From positions 1,178,001 to 1,242,000 of the forward strand of contig NZ_CP011371.1 of NCBI RefSeq assembly GCF_001017435.1: a stretch of DNA of 64,000 bases. The letters are read 5' to 3'. This stretch comes from Caldimonas brevitalea. Its GTDB lineage: Bacteria > Pseudomonadota > Gammaproteobacteria > Burkholderiales > Burkholderiaceae_C. Numbering within the stretch: the first letter of the stretch is position 1; each line of letters starts with the position of its first letter. The notes under the pieces were generated by a model that was not told the origin of the DNA, did not search any database, and saw nothing but the letters and a program-made list of their open reading frames with translations. A program made the position numbers and the translations under genes. Shown here piece after piece: positions 21,133 through 29,972 of the stretch.

Positions 21133-23193
21133 TCAGGCAGCCGAGGGGGGGGTGTTGTCGCCGGCGGTATTGTCGCCTTGTTGCGCGTCGCCGTCGTTCA
21201 CGTCGATGGCCAGCGCCAGCGGGCCGGCGGCGGGTTCCAGCTCTTCGGTTTCATCCTCGGCCGCCGGCGCCGCGGCGGCGCTGGTGTCGTCGAGGCGTTC
21301 GATGACGCTGGCGTAGACGTCCAGCGTCAGCTCGTCGACCGAGGCGATGCGCACCTTGACACGGGCACCGCGTGCCAGCTTTTCGGCGCCCACAGCACGG
21401 AACACCAGCGGCAGCGTCTCGGCGCGCACCAGCCCCTCCTTGAGCACCGCGGCGGTGAGTTCGGTGACGCTGTTCTGCTCCAGGTAGCGCAAGGTCCAGT
21501 AGCGCTCGATGCCCGACTGGAAGTCGTTGTAGGCCGTATAGGCAGCATCGAAGCCCGAGATCACAGAGAACAGCTCGGCGTCCTTGGGCTTGAAGGGCGC
21601 CACCAACGCGGCCGTACGGCCATGGCGTGCGCAAGCGATGATCTGCCACTGGTTGACCAGGTCGACATAACGCCGCAACGGCGAGGTGGCCCAGGTGTAT
21701 TGCTTCACGCCCATGCCGGCATGCGGCATCGGCTTGGTGCTCATGCGCACCTTGACCCCCGGCAGCAAACTGGCCTGGCCGCGGTAGATGCCCGGCACGC
21801 CCATCTCCGCGATCCAGCCGCCCCAGGTGCTGTTGGCGAGGATCATCGCCTCGGCGACGATCAGGTCGAGCGGCTCGCCGCGCTTGCGCACGCCGATCAG
21901 CACGGTCTCGTGGCCGCTCGGCTCCTGGTCGTCGTTGCCGACCAGCTTGAAGCTGTAGTCGGGCCGGGTGAACACCTCGGGCTTGCCGCGCACCACTTCG
22001 CGCTGCGCCTTCAGATGCTTGGCCAGGCGGTAGGCAAACCGCAGCTCGTCTGCGAACGGGAAGGCCGCGTCGGCCTCGCCGGCCAGCGCCGCTTCGGTGA
22101 CGATGCCGTCGAGCTTGTCGTGCCGCAGGTTGGCAGCGATCGGCACCCGCTCGAGCCGCGTCTCGCTCGCCTTGATCTCGAGCGTGGCCTCGTCCATCGT
22201 CACGTAGAGCGAAACCGCCGGGCATTCGCGGCCTTCTTGCAGCGTGTAGGCCTGCACCACCTCGTCCGGCAACATGGTGATCTTGTAGCCGGGCATGTAG
22301 ACGGTGGAGTAGCGCGAGCGGGCCAGCTGGTCGAGCGGCGTGCCGGGCGTGATGGCGAGGCCAGGTGCGGCAATGTGGATGCCGAACACGATGGTGCCCG
22401 AGCCCAAGCCTTGTACCGACAGCGCGTCGTCGATTTCGGTCGTCGCCGAGTCGTCGATGCTGAAGGCCGACACCGTGGCGAGCGGCAGCTCGTCCTTGAC
22501 CGGCGGGGCGCTGAACGCCGGGAAGGCGTAACCCTTGGGGAAGTGCTCGAACAAAAAGCGCCGCCAGTGGAACTGGTAGGGGCTGTCGATCGCGCCGGCC
22601 TTGGTCAACAGATCCAGCGGCGCGGTCTGCGACTGCTTGGCGGCTTCGACCACCGCCTTGTACTCGAGCGCGTTCTTGTCGGGCTTGAACAGGATGCGGT
22701 AGAGCTGCTCGCGGATCGGCGGCGGGCACTGGCCGTCCACCAGTTCACCGGCCCAGGCTTCGATCTGGGCCTGCTGCTGCTTTTTGCGCTCGATGCCCAG
22801 CAAGGCGGCCTTGACGATCTCTTCGGGCGCCTTCTTGAAGCGGCCCTTGCCGACGCGCCGGAAATAGTGCGGTGCCTCGAACAGCCGCACCAAGGTGGCG
22901 ACCTGGTGCACCACGCCGGCCTTGGCGTCGAAATAGTCGCGGGCGATGTCGGCGAAGCCGAATTCCTCGGCCGGCGCGAACTCCCACGCCAGGTCGAGGT
23001 CGATCTCGGCGGCCAACGGTTGGGCCTGCGCCAGCAGCTGGGCCGGCTGCGGCTGCTCGAATTTCAGCAGCACGTTGGCGGTTTTGACTTTGACGCGCTT
23101 GCCGGAATCCAGCTCGATCTGCACCGAACTGTCGGTCTCGGACATCACGCGGCCGGCGAGAAATTTTCCGGCTTCTTCGAAGAGGGCGAACAT
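21133..23193 (-). CDS. RNase II/RNase R-type 3'-5' exoribonuclease
   Basis: A 686-residue RNB-family exonuclease. The catalytic core includes SIDDSATTEIDDALSVQG with the conserved aspartates that bind magnesium, IHIAAPGLAITPGTPLDQLARSR, YMPGYKITMLPDEVV, and the RNB block TSPLRRYVDLVNQWQI. The C-terminal S1-type region (residues ~590-650) ends in an Ala/Glu-rich tail. It degrades single-stranded RNA processively. Family membership is clear, but whether it acts as RNase II or a short RNase R form cannot be decided here. ATG 23193. Confidence 0.92.
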   Translation of the reverse strand: MFALFEEAGKFLAGRVMSETDSSVQIELDSGKRVKVKTANVLLKFEQPQPAQLLAQAQPLAAEIDLDLAWEFAPAEEFGFADIARDYFDAKAGVVHQVATLVRLFEAPHYFRRVGKGRFKKAPEEIVKAALLGIERKKQQQAQIEAWAGELVDGQCPPPIREQLYRILFKPDKNALEYKAVVEAAKQSQTAPLDLLTKAGAIDSPYQFHWRRFLFEHFPKGYAFPAFSAPPVKDELPLATVSAFSIDDSATTEIDDALSVQGLGSGTIVFGIHIAAPGLAITPGTPLDQLARSRYSTVYMPGYKITMLPDEVVQAYTLQEGRECPAVSLYVTMDEATLEIKASETRLERVPIAANLRHDKLDGIVTEAALAGEADAAFPFADELRFAYRLAKHLKAQREVVRGKPEVFTRPDYSFKLVGNDDQEPSGHETVLIGVRKRGEPLDLIVAEAMILANSTWGGWIAEMGVPGIYRGQASLLPGVKVRMSTKPMPHAGMGVKQYTWATSPLRRYVDLVNQWQIIACARHGRTAALVAPFKPKDAELFSVISGFDAAYTAYNDFQSGIERYWTLRYLEQNSVTELTAAVLKEGLVRAETLPLVFRAVGAEKLARGARVKVRIASVDELTLDVYASVIERLDDTSAAAAPAAEDETEELEPAAGPLALAIDVNDGDAQQGDNTAGDNTPPSAA

Positions 23194-23240
23194 GCCCGGA
23201 TTGTCGCCGGAGTTCGGGTGGGGCGGTCGCCGCCGCCGCG

Positions 23241-23831
23241 TCAGACGATCCGGAGGAAGCGCAACACCGTGTCCAGATGGGACGGAAAGTCCGACAGCGC
23301 GTGGTCGCCGCCTTCCAGCACCTGCAGCTGCGCCCCTTGGTAGCGGGCCGCCATCTCGCGCCAGTCGAGCACTTCGTCGCCTTTGGCGATCAGCGCGAAA
23401 TAGCGATCGAGCCGGGTCAGGCGCGCCGGCGTCAAGACCTGCAATTCCTTCACATATTCCGGTTTGAAGTAGAAGCGCTCGCTGCTGTGCCAGGCTTGCT
23501 GCTCGCCGATGTGGCGGGTGAGATCACGGGCCGGATCGACGGCCGGATTCAACAGCACGGCCGGGCAGCCGAGCCGCTCGGCCAGCACGGTCGCGTAGAA
23601 GCCGCCGAGCGAGCTGCCGACGATGGCCGTGCCCTCGATGGGCCAGCCGACCAGCCCGGCGAGCAGCTCGTCGATGGCCTGGGCCGGCGAGGGCGGCAAT
23701 TGGGGGCACCACCAGTGCAGCGGCTGGCCCTGGACTTGCAAGCTGTGCACACGCTCGGCCATCAGACGTGCCTTGGTCGACAAGGGCGACGAGCGGAAGC
23801 CGTGCAGATAGAGCAAATGGGTGGTGGTCAA
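23241..23831 (-). CDS. YqiA/YcfP-type alpha/beta hydrolase (esterase)
   Basis: A 196-residue alpha/beta hydrolase. HLLYLHGFRSSPLSTKA carries the oxyanion-hole region, and GTAIVGSSLGGFYATVLAE holds the nucleophile elbow with Ser74. The Asp and His of the triad would lie in LIAKGDEVLDW and LEGGDHALSDF. No in-frame ATG lies near the family start, so TTG 23831 (or TTG 23840) is proposed. A longer frame from ATG 24008 crosses a low-complexity G-tract region and is unlikely to be translated. Start confidence is moderate. Confidence 0.82.
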   Translation of the reverse strand: MTTTHLLYLHGFRSSPLSTKARLMAERVHSLQVQGQPLHWWCPQLPPSPAQAIDELLAGLVGWPIEGTAIVGSSLGGFYATVLAERLGCPAVLLNPAVDPARDLTRHIGEQQAWHSSERFYFKPEYVKELQVLTPARLTRLDRYFALIAKGDEVLDWREMAARYQGAQLQVLEGGDHALSDFPSHLDTVLRFLRIV

Positions 23832-24073
23832 AGTGCGCAATGAGGGTTGACGAGGGCCCCCGAAGTAGGGGGAAACGAGGGGGCCCCGCGGATCGGGGGA
23901 ACAAAGGGGGGAAAGCGGCAGTCTAGCGGGCTTGCGGATCGTGTCGTACCGCACGGGGTCGCGAGGCAAGCGAGAGTAGGGGGTCGGCGACATGCGCCAC
24001 GGCGCCATGCCGTTCCTATACTGCCCCGCAATGGTGGTGCTTGGGTCACCGCCTCAGCGAGAGGGATCATTCC
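23832..24073. other. Divergent intergenic region with G-tract array
   Basis: A 242-base region between the YqiA-like gene and the metalloprotease. It contains four runs of five or six G (23868-23872, 23879-23883, 23895-23899, 23906-23911) with 6-, 11- and 6-base loops, a potential G-quadruplex on the plus strand. GGGCCCCC (23854-23861) can also pair with GGGGGCCC (23879-23886). A TATACT hexamer at 24017-24022 may be the -10 of the metalloprotease promoter. Confidence 0.55.
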
Positions 24074-26749
24074 GTGAACGAGTTTCTGATGCGCCGGCCC
24101 GCAATTTGGGGCCTGTCGGCCCTGCTGACCCTGTCCGGGTGCGCCACCATCGTGACGCCGCCCGCCGCCGCACCGGCTCCCGTTCATCCGCCCGCGCCGA
24201 CCGACGCCCCCGCGGGGCCGCGACCGGCGCCGGCACCTCTGAGCCGCACCGACAGTTCGGGCTTGCGCCCGTTCACCGATGTGGTTCGCGGCGCGACGCC
24301 CAGCGAGGGATATTTCACGCTCTGGCGCAAGGACGAGAGGGTCTGGCTGGAGGTGCCCGAGGCCCAGTTCGACAAGCCGTTCCTGCTGTCGATCAACGTG
24401 CACAGTTCGGTCGGCGAACGGGGTCTCTACGCAAGCCAGATGGGCAACAGCTGGGTCGCCGCCTTCCGGCGCATCGGCAACCAGATGCAGCTGGTGGCGC
24501 GTAACGTCGGCTTCCGCGGCGACGGCAACGTGGCGATCGAACGGGCACTGGCGCAGGGCTTCTCCGACAGCCTGCTGGGCTCGACGCCGGTGGTCAGTGC
24601 CGAGCATCCGGAGCGCAAGTCGGTGCTGGTCGACGCGAGCTTTCTGCTGGGCGACATCTCCGGCTATTCGAGCCAGATCGAGGCGGCTTTCCGGTTGCCC
24701 TACAGTTTCGATCGCAACAACTCGTTCTTCGAACGCAGCTGGGCCAGCGATGGCATGACCACCTTGAACGTGCGCATGCATTTCTCGACGCCGCGCATGC
24801 CCGGCGGCGGGGCCACGCCGCCCACCACGACGCCCGACCCGCGCAGCTTCTTCGTCGGTTTCGTCTACAACTTCATGCGCCTGCCCGAAGAGCCGATGCG
24901 CCCGCGGCGCGCCGACCCGCGGCTGGGCCATTTCACCGACGCCTACACCGATCTCTCGACCGACCTGAAGTCGAACCCGCGCGTTCACCATGTGAACCGC
25001 TGGCGGCTCGAGAAGAAAGACCCGGCGGCCGCGCTGTCGGAGCCCAAGGCGCCGATCGTGTTCTGGCTCGACAAGAACATTCCGACCCGCTACCGCGCCG
25101 CGGTCGAAGCCGGCGTGCTGGAGTGGAACAAGGCGTTCGAGCGCATCGGCTTCCTGAACGCCATCGTCGTGCGTCAGCAGCCTGACAACGCCGATTGGGA
25201 CACGCTGGATTCGCGCCATGCGTCGATCCGCTGGTACGTGGGTGCCGACGCCGGTTATGCCCGTGGCCCGCACCATTCGGACCCGCGCACCGGTGAGATC
25301 CTCGACGCCGACATCTCGATGGCCGACGTGTTCAGCCGCAGCGCCAGGCGCTTCTTCATCGAAGAGAAGGCGCTGACCCGCGAGCGCCCGGCGGAGACCC
25401 ATGCGACGCACCCGCACTCTCACGACCGTCACGAGGACTGCAGCTACGCCTTCGAGAGCGCCGCCGAAATGGACTTCGTGCTCGACACGCTCGAGGCGCG
25501 CGGCGAACTGTCGCCCGACAGCCCCGAGGCCGAAGCCTTCGTGCAGTCGGTCATCAAGGACACGATCATGCACGAGGTCGGTCACACGCTGGGCCTCAAG
25601 CACAACTTCAAGGCCTCGACGGCGATGAAGCGCGAGTTGCTGAGCGACCATCAGTACACCCGGTCCAACGGCGTGTCGGGCTCGGTGATGGACTACAACG
25701 CCTTCAACCTCGCGCTCAAGGGTGAGCAGCAAGGGGCCTACAACAACAGCACGCTGGGCCCTTACGACTACTGGGCCATCGAGTACGCCTACAAGCCGGT
25801 GGTGGCCGACCAGGAGTCGGCCGAGCTGGGCCGCATCGCGGCGCGCAGCACGGAACCGGCGCTGGTGTATGCCGATGACTACGATGCCGGCGGCTTCGGC
25901 GGCTTCGAAGGTATCGACCCGCTGGCCAATCGCTTCGACCTGGGCGACGACCCGCTGGCCTACGCCGAGAAGCGCTTGAAGCTGTCGCAGGAGTTGTGGC
26001 AGCGCACGCAGAGCGGCGTGCCTCAGTACGAGGACGATCCGCTGCGCCAGCGCCGTCTGCTGATGACCGGCTTCCGCCAGGTCAACCGCAGCGCCGAGCT
26101 GGCCAGCAAGTACATCGGTGGCATGGTGCAGTTGCGCGACCTGCCGGGCACGACCAAGCGGCGCACCTACACGCCGGTCGATCCCGCCAAGCAGCGCCAG
26201 GCCCTGCAACTGCTGGCCCGCGGCATCTTCAGCGCCGACAGCTTCCGCTTCCGGCCCGAGTTCCTGAGCAGCTTGCCGCCCGACTATCTCGACCGTGAGA
26301 GTGTCGGCCCGGTGAGCGTGCCGAACGCGGTGCTCAATGTGCAGAGCGCGGCACTCGACCGACTGCTGAGCGCGGGCGTGGCGACACGTTTGCTGGACCT
26401 GCCCAACTACTTGGGCGCCGCGGCGAAACAGGCGATCTCCCTGCAGGAGGTCTACCGCACGCTGCAAGAGGCCGTGTGGAGCGAGACGCGTCAGAACACC
26501 GAGATCGATCGGGTGCGCCGCAACCTGCAGCGCGAGCATCTGAAGCGTGTCGTCGGTCTGCTGACGCGCGGCGCGGCCGGCCTGCCGGCGGACGCCCTCA
26601 GCCTGATGCGCTTCAACGCCGTGCAGTTGCAGGAGCAACTGCGCCAGGCCGCCGGCAACCGCAATCTGTCGGTCGAGACGCAGGCCCACCTGCAAGACAG
26701 CCTGGCGATGTTGAGTGAGGCACTGCGCGCCTCGATGTCGCGCGGCTGA
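24074..26749 (+). CDS. Large lipoprotein zinc metalloprotease (DUF5117/DUF4953 type)
   Basis: An 891-residue exported protein. The signal is a lipobox, LTLSGC, with Cys23 as the lipidated residue. A Pro/Ala-rich linker follows, then a DUF5117-like region and a metzincin-type catalytic domain with HEVGHTLGLKHNF (first His at 500) and a Met-turn GSVMDYNAF (Met539). An inserted His-rich stretch (THATHPHSHDRHED) lies about 60 residues before the zinc site. The C-terminal third is helical. GTG 24074 is chosen because GAGAGGG precedes it and it gives a complete lipoprotein signal. The substrate is unknown. A perfect hairpin terminator follows. Confidence 0.85.
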   Translation: MNEFLMRRPAIWGLSALLTLSGCATIVTPPAAAPAPVHPPAPTDAPAGPRPAPAPLSRTDSSGLRPFTDVVRGATPSEGYFTLWRKDERVWLEVPEAQFDKPFLLSINVHSSVGERGLYASQMGNSWVAAFRRIGNQMQLVARNVGFRGDGNVAIERALAQGFSDSLLGSTPVVSAEHPERKSVLVDASFLLGDISGYSSQIEAAFRLPYSFDRNNSFFERSWASDGMTTLNVRMHFSTPRMPGGGATPPTTTPDPRSFFVGFVYNFMRLPEEPMRPRRADPRLGHFTDAYTDLSTDLKSNPRVHHVNRWRLEKKDPAAALSEPKAPIVFWLDKNIPTRYRAAVEAGVLEWNKAFERIGFLNAIVVRQQPDNADWDTLDSRHASIRWYVGADAGYARGPHHSDPRTGEILDADISMADVFSRSARRFFIEEKALTRERPAETHATHPHSHDRHEDCSYAFESAAEMDFVLDTLEARGELSPDSPEAEAFVQSVIKDTIMHEVGHTLGLKHNFKASTAMKRELLSDHQYTRSNGVSGSVMDYNAFNLALKGEQQGAYNNSTLGPYDYWAIEYAYKPVVADQESAELGRIAARSTEPALVYADDYDAGGFGGFEGIDPLANRFDLGDDPLAYAEKRLKLSQELWQRTQSGVPQYEDDPLRQRRLLMTGFRQVNRSAELASKYIGGMVQLRDLPGTTKRRTYTPVDPAKQRQALQLLARGIFSADSFRFRPEFLSSLPPDYLDRESVGPVSVPNAVLNVQSAALDRLLSAGVATRLLDLPNYLGAAAKQAISLQEVYRTLQEAVWSETRQNTEIDRVRRNLQREHLKRVVGLLTRGAAGLPADALSLMRFNAVQLQEQLRQAAGNRNLSVETQAHLQDSLAMLSEALRASMSRG

Positions 26750-26759
26750 TCGGGTTCTT

Positions 26760-26790
26760 CACTAGGCGCATACGCGCCTAGTGTTTGTTT
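26760..26790 (+). terminator. Intrinsic terminator after the metalloprotease gene
   Basis: CACTAGGCGC (26760-26769), ATAC loop, GCGCCTAGTG (26774-26783), then TTTGTTT. A perfect 10-bp stem with a T-rich tail on the plus strand. A second hairpin (GGCGGG/CCCGCC near 26805-26820) follows without a T-run. mpl ends on the opposite strand at 26837. Confidence 0.85.
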
Positions 26791-26836
26791 CCGGCGCGTA
26801 AGCGCGGGCGGGTCTGCCCGCCGCGCCCACAACACC

Positions 26837-28189
26837 TCAGCCGGCGGTGCGTTGCCGCAGGGCCTGCAGCAGCTTGTCGTGCACGCCGCCGAAGCTGCCG
26901 TTGCTCATGCACAGCACATGGTCGCCGGCACGCGCGGCCCCGACCACCCGTTGCACCAGCGCGTCGATGCTGTCGTCGACAGTCACGCGTGCCCCCATCG
27001 GCGCCAGCGCTTCGGCCGCATCCCAGCCGAGCCCACCACTGTGGCAGAAGGCCAGGTCGGCCTGTTCGAGCGACCATGGCAGCTGCGACTTCATCGTGCC
27101 CAGCTTCATCGTGTTGGACCGCGGCTCGAACACGGCCAGGATGCGAGCGGTGCCCACCTTGCGGCGCAAGCCGTCGACGGTGGTGCGGATGGCGGTCGGG
27201 TGGTGGGCGAAATCGTCGTAGACCTTCACGCCCGCGGCTTCACCGCGCAACTCGAGCCGCCGCTTGACGTTGCCGAACGACGCCAGTGCGCGGGCCGCCA
27301 CGTCGGGCGCCACGCCCACATGCTCCGCCGCCGCGATCGCGGCCAAGGCGTTGAGCAGGTTGTGTTCGCCCAGCAGGTCCCAGCTCACGTGCGCCACTCG
27401 CTGGCCAGCCTTGTGCACTTCGAAGTCGTGCGGCTCACCGACCGCGCTCCACCCCGCCGGCACACCGAACGCCACCGTCTCGCTCCAGCAGCCGCGCGCC
27501 AGCACACGCTGCAGGCTTTCTTCGCGGCCGTTCACGACCAGCCGCCCGCTGGCCGGCACGGTGCGCACCAGGTGGTGGAACTGTTTTTCGATCGACGCGA
27601 GGTCCTCGAAGATGTCGGCGTGGTCGAACTCGAGGTTGTTGAGGATGGCGGTGCGCGGCCGGTAGTGCACGAACTTGCTGCGCTTGTCGAAGAAGGCCGT
27701 GTCGTATTCGTCGGCTTCGATCACGAAGGGGGCGCCGCGCCCCAGGCGGGCCGAGACGCCGAAGTTCTGCGGCACGCCGCCGACCAGGAAGCCGGGCTGC
27801 AGGCCGGCTTGCTCGACCACCCAGGCGAGCATTGAGGTGGTGGTGGTCTTGCCGTGGGTGCCCGCCACCGCCATCACATGGCGGCCTTGCAGCACATGTT
27901 CGGCCAGCCATTGCGGCCCGCTGGTGTAGGGCACGCCGGCTTCGAGCAAGGCTTCCATCAACGCATTGCCGCGCGACACGACGTTGCCCACCACCCAGAT
28001 GTCGGGTTTCAGCTTCAGCTGGTCGGGGTCGTAGCCTTCGATCAGGTCGATGCCGAGCGCGCGCAACTGGTCGCTCATCGGAGGGTAGACACCGGCGTCG
28101 CAGCCGGTGACACGATGGCCCGCCTCGCGGGCGAGTGCGGCCAGCCCTCCCATGAAGGTGCCGCAGATGCCGAGGATGTGGATGTGCAT
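26837..28189 (-). CDS. mpl: UDP-MurNAc:L-alanyl-gamma-D-glutamyl-meso-DAP ligase
   Basis: A 450-residue Mur-ligase-family enzyme for peptidoglycan recycling; it joins recovered tripeptide to UDP-MurNAc. The N-terminal Rossmann motif is HIHILGICGTFMGGLA, the P-loop is AGTHGKTTTT (residues 109-118), then VIEADEYDTAFFDKRSKF, NLEFDHADIFED and KVYDDFAHHPTAI. The Mpl signatures (GICGTFMGG and DEYDTAFFDKRSKF) separate it from MurC. It acts in the same recycling pathway as the AmpD encoded at 4772-5425. Start ATG 28189. Confidence 0.96.
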   Translation of the reverse strand: MHIHILGICGTFMGGLAALAREAGHRVTGCDAGVYPPMSDQLRALGIDLIEGYDPDQLKLKPDIWVVGNVVSRGNALMEALLEAGVPYTSGPQWLAEHVLQGRHVMAVAGTHGKTTTTSMLAWVVEQAGLQPGFLVGGVPQNFGVSARLGRGAPFVIEADEYDTAFFDKRSKFVHYRPRTAILNNLEFDHADIFEDLASIEKQFHHLVRTVPASGRLVVNGREESLQRVLARGCWSETVAFGVPAGWSAVGEPHDFEVHKAGQRVAHVSWDLLGEHNLLNALAAIAAAEHVGVAPDVAARALASFGNVKRRLELRGEAAGVKVYDDFAHHPTAIRTTVDGLRRKVGTARILAVFEPRSNTMKLGTMKSQLPWSLEQADLAFCHSGGLGWDAAEALAPMGARVTVDDSIDALVQRVVGAARAGDHVLCMSNGSFGGVHDKLLQALRQRTAG

Positions 28190-28408
28190 CGGGGGATTCT
28201 AGAAGCGGAGCAGGCCCCTGCCTGGCAAAGCCGCCAGGCGCGGCCGTCGCAGAAGCCGTTGTGCCTGTGCGTTGCGGTCGTGGCACTCCTGCACAACGGC
28301 GGGCGGTCGACGTAGCGGTGCGAGGTGAAGGGGGTCGCTCGAGGCGCGGGGGCGGGTGCTGACAGTGCAAGGCGGCTACGCCCCGGGTTTCTCCTCGGGT
28401 TTGGGTAT

Positions 28409-28436
28409 TTGAAAGCGCTTTCACGACTGCTATCCT
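28409..28436 (+). promoter_or_regulatory. bglA promoter with overlapping LacI-type operator
   Basis: TTGAAA (28409-28414) and TATCCT (28431-28436) are 16 bp apart. The perfect 14-bp palindrome TGAAAGCGCTTTCA (28410-28423) overlaps the -35 element. Central-CG palindromes of this form are classical LacI/GalR-family operators, so a repressor bound here would block RNA polymerase. No LacI-family gene lies in the window. Confidence 0.72.
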
Positions 28437-28462
28437 GCGACCTTCTTTCGCAAGTCAAACAA

Positions 28463-29878
28463 ATGTCGCTGCTCAAATTCCCATCCGGCTTCCTGTGGGG
28501 AGCCGCCACGTCCTCGTATCAGGTCGAGGGCGCCCACGACGAGGACGGGCGCAGCCCGTCGATCTGGGACACGTTCTCCCGCCAGCCCGGCCGCGTGCGC
28601 GAAGCGCACAACGGCGATGTGGCCTGCGACTCCTATCACCGCATCGACGAGGACGTGGCCCTGCTCAAGGCGCTGGGCGCCAAGACCTACCGTTTCTCGG
28701 TGGCCTGGCCGCGGGTGGTGCCGACCGGCCGCGGGGCGGTCAATGAAAAGGGGCTCGATTACTACCGCCGGCTCGTCGACGCGCTCATCGCCGCGGACAT
28801 CGAGCCCATGCTCACGCTGTACCACTGGGATCTGCCGCAGTGTTTGCAGGACCAGGGGGGCTGGCAGGTGCGCCAGACGGCACACGACTTCGTCGCCTAT
28901 GCCGAGGCGGTGTTCAAGGCGCTGGCGGGGCGGGTGCGCTTGTGGATCACGATGAACGAGCCGTGGTGTATCGCCAACCTGTCGCACCAGATGGGCGAGC
29001 ACGCGCCGGGGCTGCGCGATCACCAGGCGGCGGTGTCGGCCGCGCACCACGTGTTGCTGGCCCATGGCCTCGCGGTGCGCAAGTTCCGCGAACTGGGGCT
29101 GCCGGGCGAGATCGGCATGGCCCCTAACGTCGATTGGCGCGAGCCGTACTCGCAGCGCCAGGAAGACCTGGACGCCTGCCGTCGCGGGCTCGAATGGTTC
29201 AACAACTGGTATCTCGACCCGATCTACCGGGGCCACTATCCCGAGGAGATGCTGCAGCGCTATGCCGCGCTCGGCGTCGAACCGCCGGTGGAGTCGGGCG
29301 ACATGGAGATCATCTCCAGCAAAACCGACTTCCTCGGCATCAACTACTACACCGGCAGCTACACCCGGGCCCACGACACGCCCACCCCGCTACAGCGCAC
29401 GGGCGATGTCACCCAGGAGCTGGCGGCCTTGCTCAACGTCGGCTCGGTCGACGTCACCGGCTTCAAGCACACCGATATCGGTTGGGCCCACTTTCCCGAA
29501 GGTTTTTATCGGGTGTTGTTGTGGCTGCGCGATCGCTACGGCAACCCACCGGTCTACATCACCGAAAACGGCGCCTGCTACAACGACGAGCCGGACGCCG
29601 ACGGCCGGGTGCGCGACGGACGGCGCATCGCCTACTACGAGCACCACCTGATCGCGCTGCACCGCGCGATCCGTTCGGGTTGCAACCTGAAGGGCTACAC
29701 GGCCTGGTCGCTGCTCGACAACTTCGAGTGGGCCTGGGGCTACACGATGCGGTTCGGCCTCGTTCACGTCGATTTCAAGACCTTGAAACGCACACCCAAG
29801 GACAGCTTCCACTGGCTCAAACAGGTCTATGAAGCCAACGCGTTGAGGCCGGGGGAGGCGGGCCGGCTGGCGCACTGA
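28463..29878 (+). CDS. bglA: Family GH1 beta-glucosidase
   Basis: A 471-residue GH1 enzyme. It begins with MSLLKFPSGFLWGAATSSYQVEGA, typical of the family. The acid/base is Glu166 in TMNEPW and the nucleophile Glu368 in YITENGA; WSLLDNFEWAWGY is the sugar-binding C-terminal block. It hydrolyses beta-glucosides, probably in the cytoplasm as no signal peptide is present. The frame extends 46 codons upstream but would cross the promoter. It stands alone: no transporter, phosphotransferase component or regulator gene adjoins it. Confidence 0.94.
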   Translation: MSLLKFPSGFLWGAATSSYQVEGAHDEDGRSPSIWDTFSRQPGRVREAHNGDVACDSYHRIDEDVALLKALGAKTYRFSVAWPRVVPTGRGAVNEKGLDYYRRLVDALIAADIEPMLTLYHWDLPQCLQDQGGWQVRQTAHDFVAYAEAVFKALAGRVRLWITMNEPWCIANLSHQMGEHAPGLRDHQAAVSAAHHVLLAHGLAVRKFRELGLPGEIGMAPNVDWREPYSQRQEDLDACRRGLEWFNNWYLDPIYRGHYPEEMLQRYAALGVEPPVESGDMEIISSKTDFLGINYYTGSYTRAHDTPTPLQRTGDVTQELAALLNVGSVDVTGFKHTDIGWAHFPEGFYRVLLWLRDRYGNPPVYITENGACYNDEPDADGRVRDGRRIAYYEHHLIALHRAIRSGCNLKGYTAWSLLDNFEWAWGYTMRFGLVHVDFKTLKRTPKDSFHWLKQVYEANALRPGEAGRLAH

Positions 29879-29904
29879 GGGCGCTCCGGCTCGACATGGA
29901 CGGC

Positions 29905-29926
29905 AAAACGGGGCCTGAAGGCCCCG
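29905..29926 (-). terminator. Intrinsic terminator of hemL (minus strand)
   Basis: CGGGGCC (29909-29915), TGAA, GGCCCCG (29920-29926), flanked on the left by AAAA (29905-29908). Read on the minus strand this is a 7-bp stem followed by TTTT, placed 46 bases after the hemL stop. It also lies just beyond the bglA stop. Confidence 0.78.
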
Positions 29927-29972
29927 CGCTGGATCGGTTTCTGCGGCGCGGTCGCGCTTGTGCCGTGGCGCC

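Noticed and set aside
23241..24008. A 255-residue version of the YqiA-like esterase starting at ATG 24008
   Set aside because: The extra 59 residues are encoded by the G-tract region and promoter DNA and have no resemblance to the family; the conserved protein starts near 23831.
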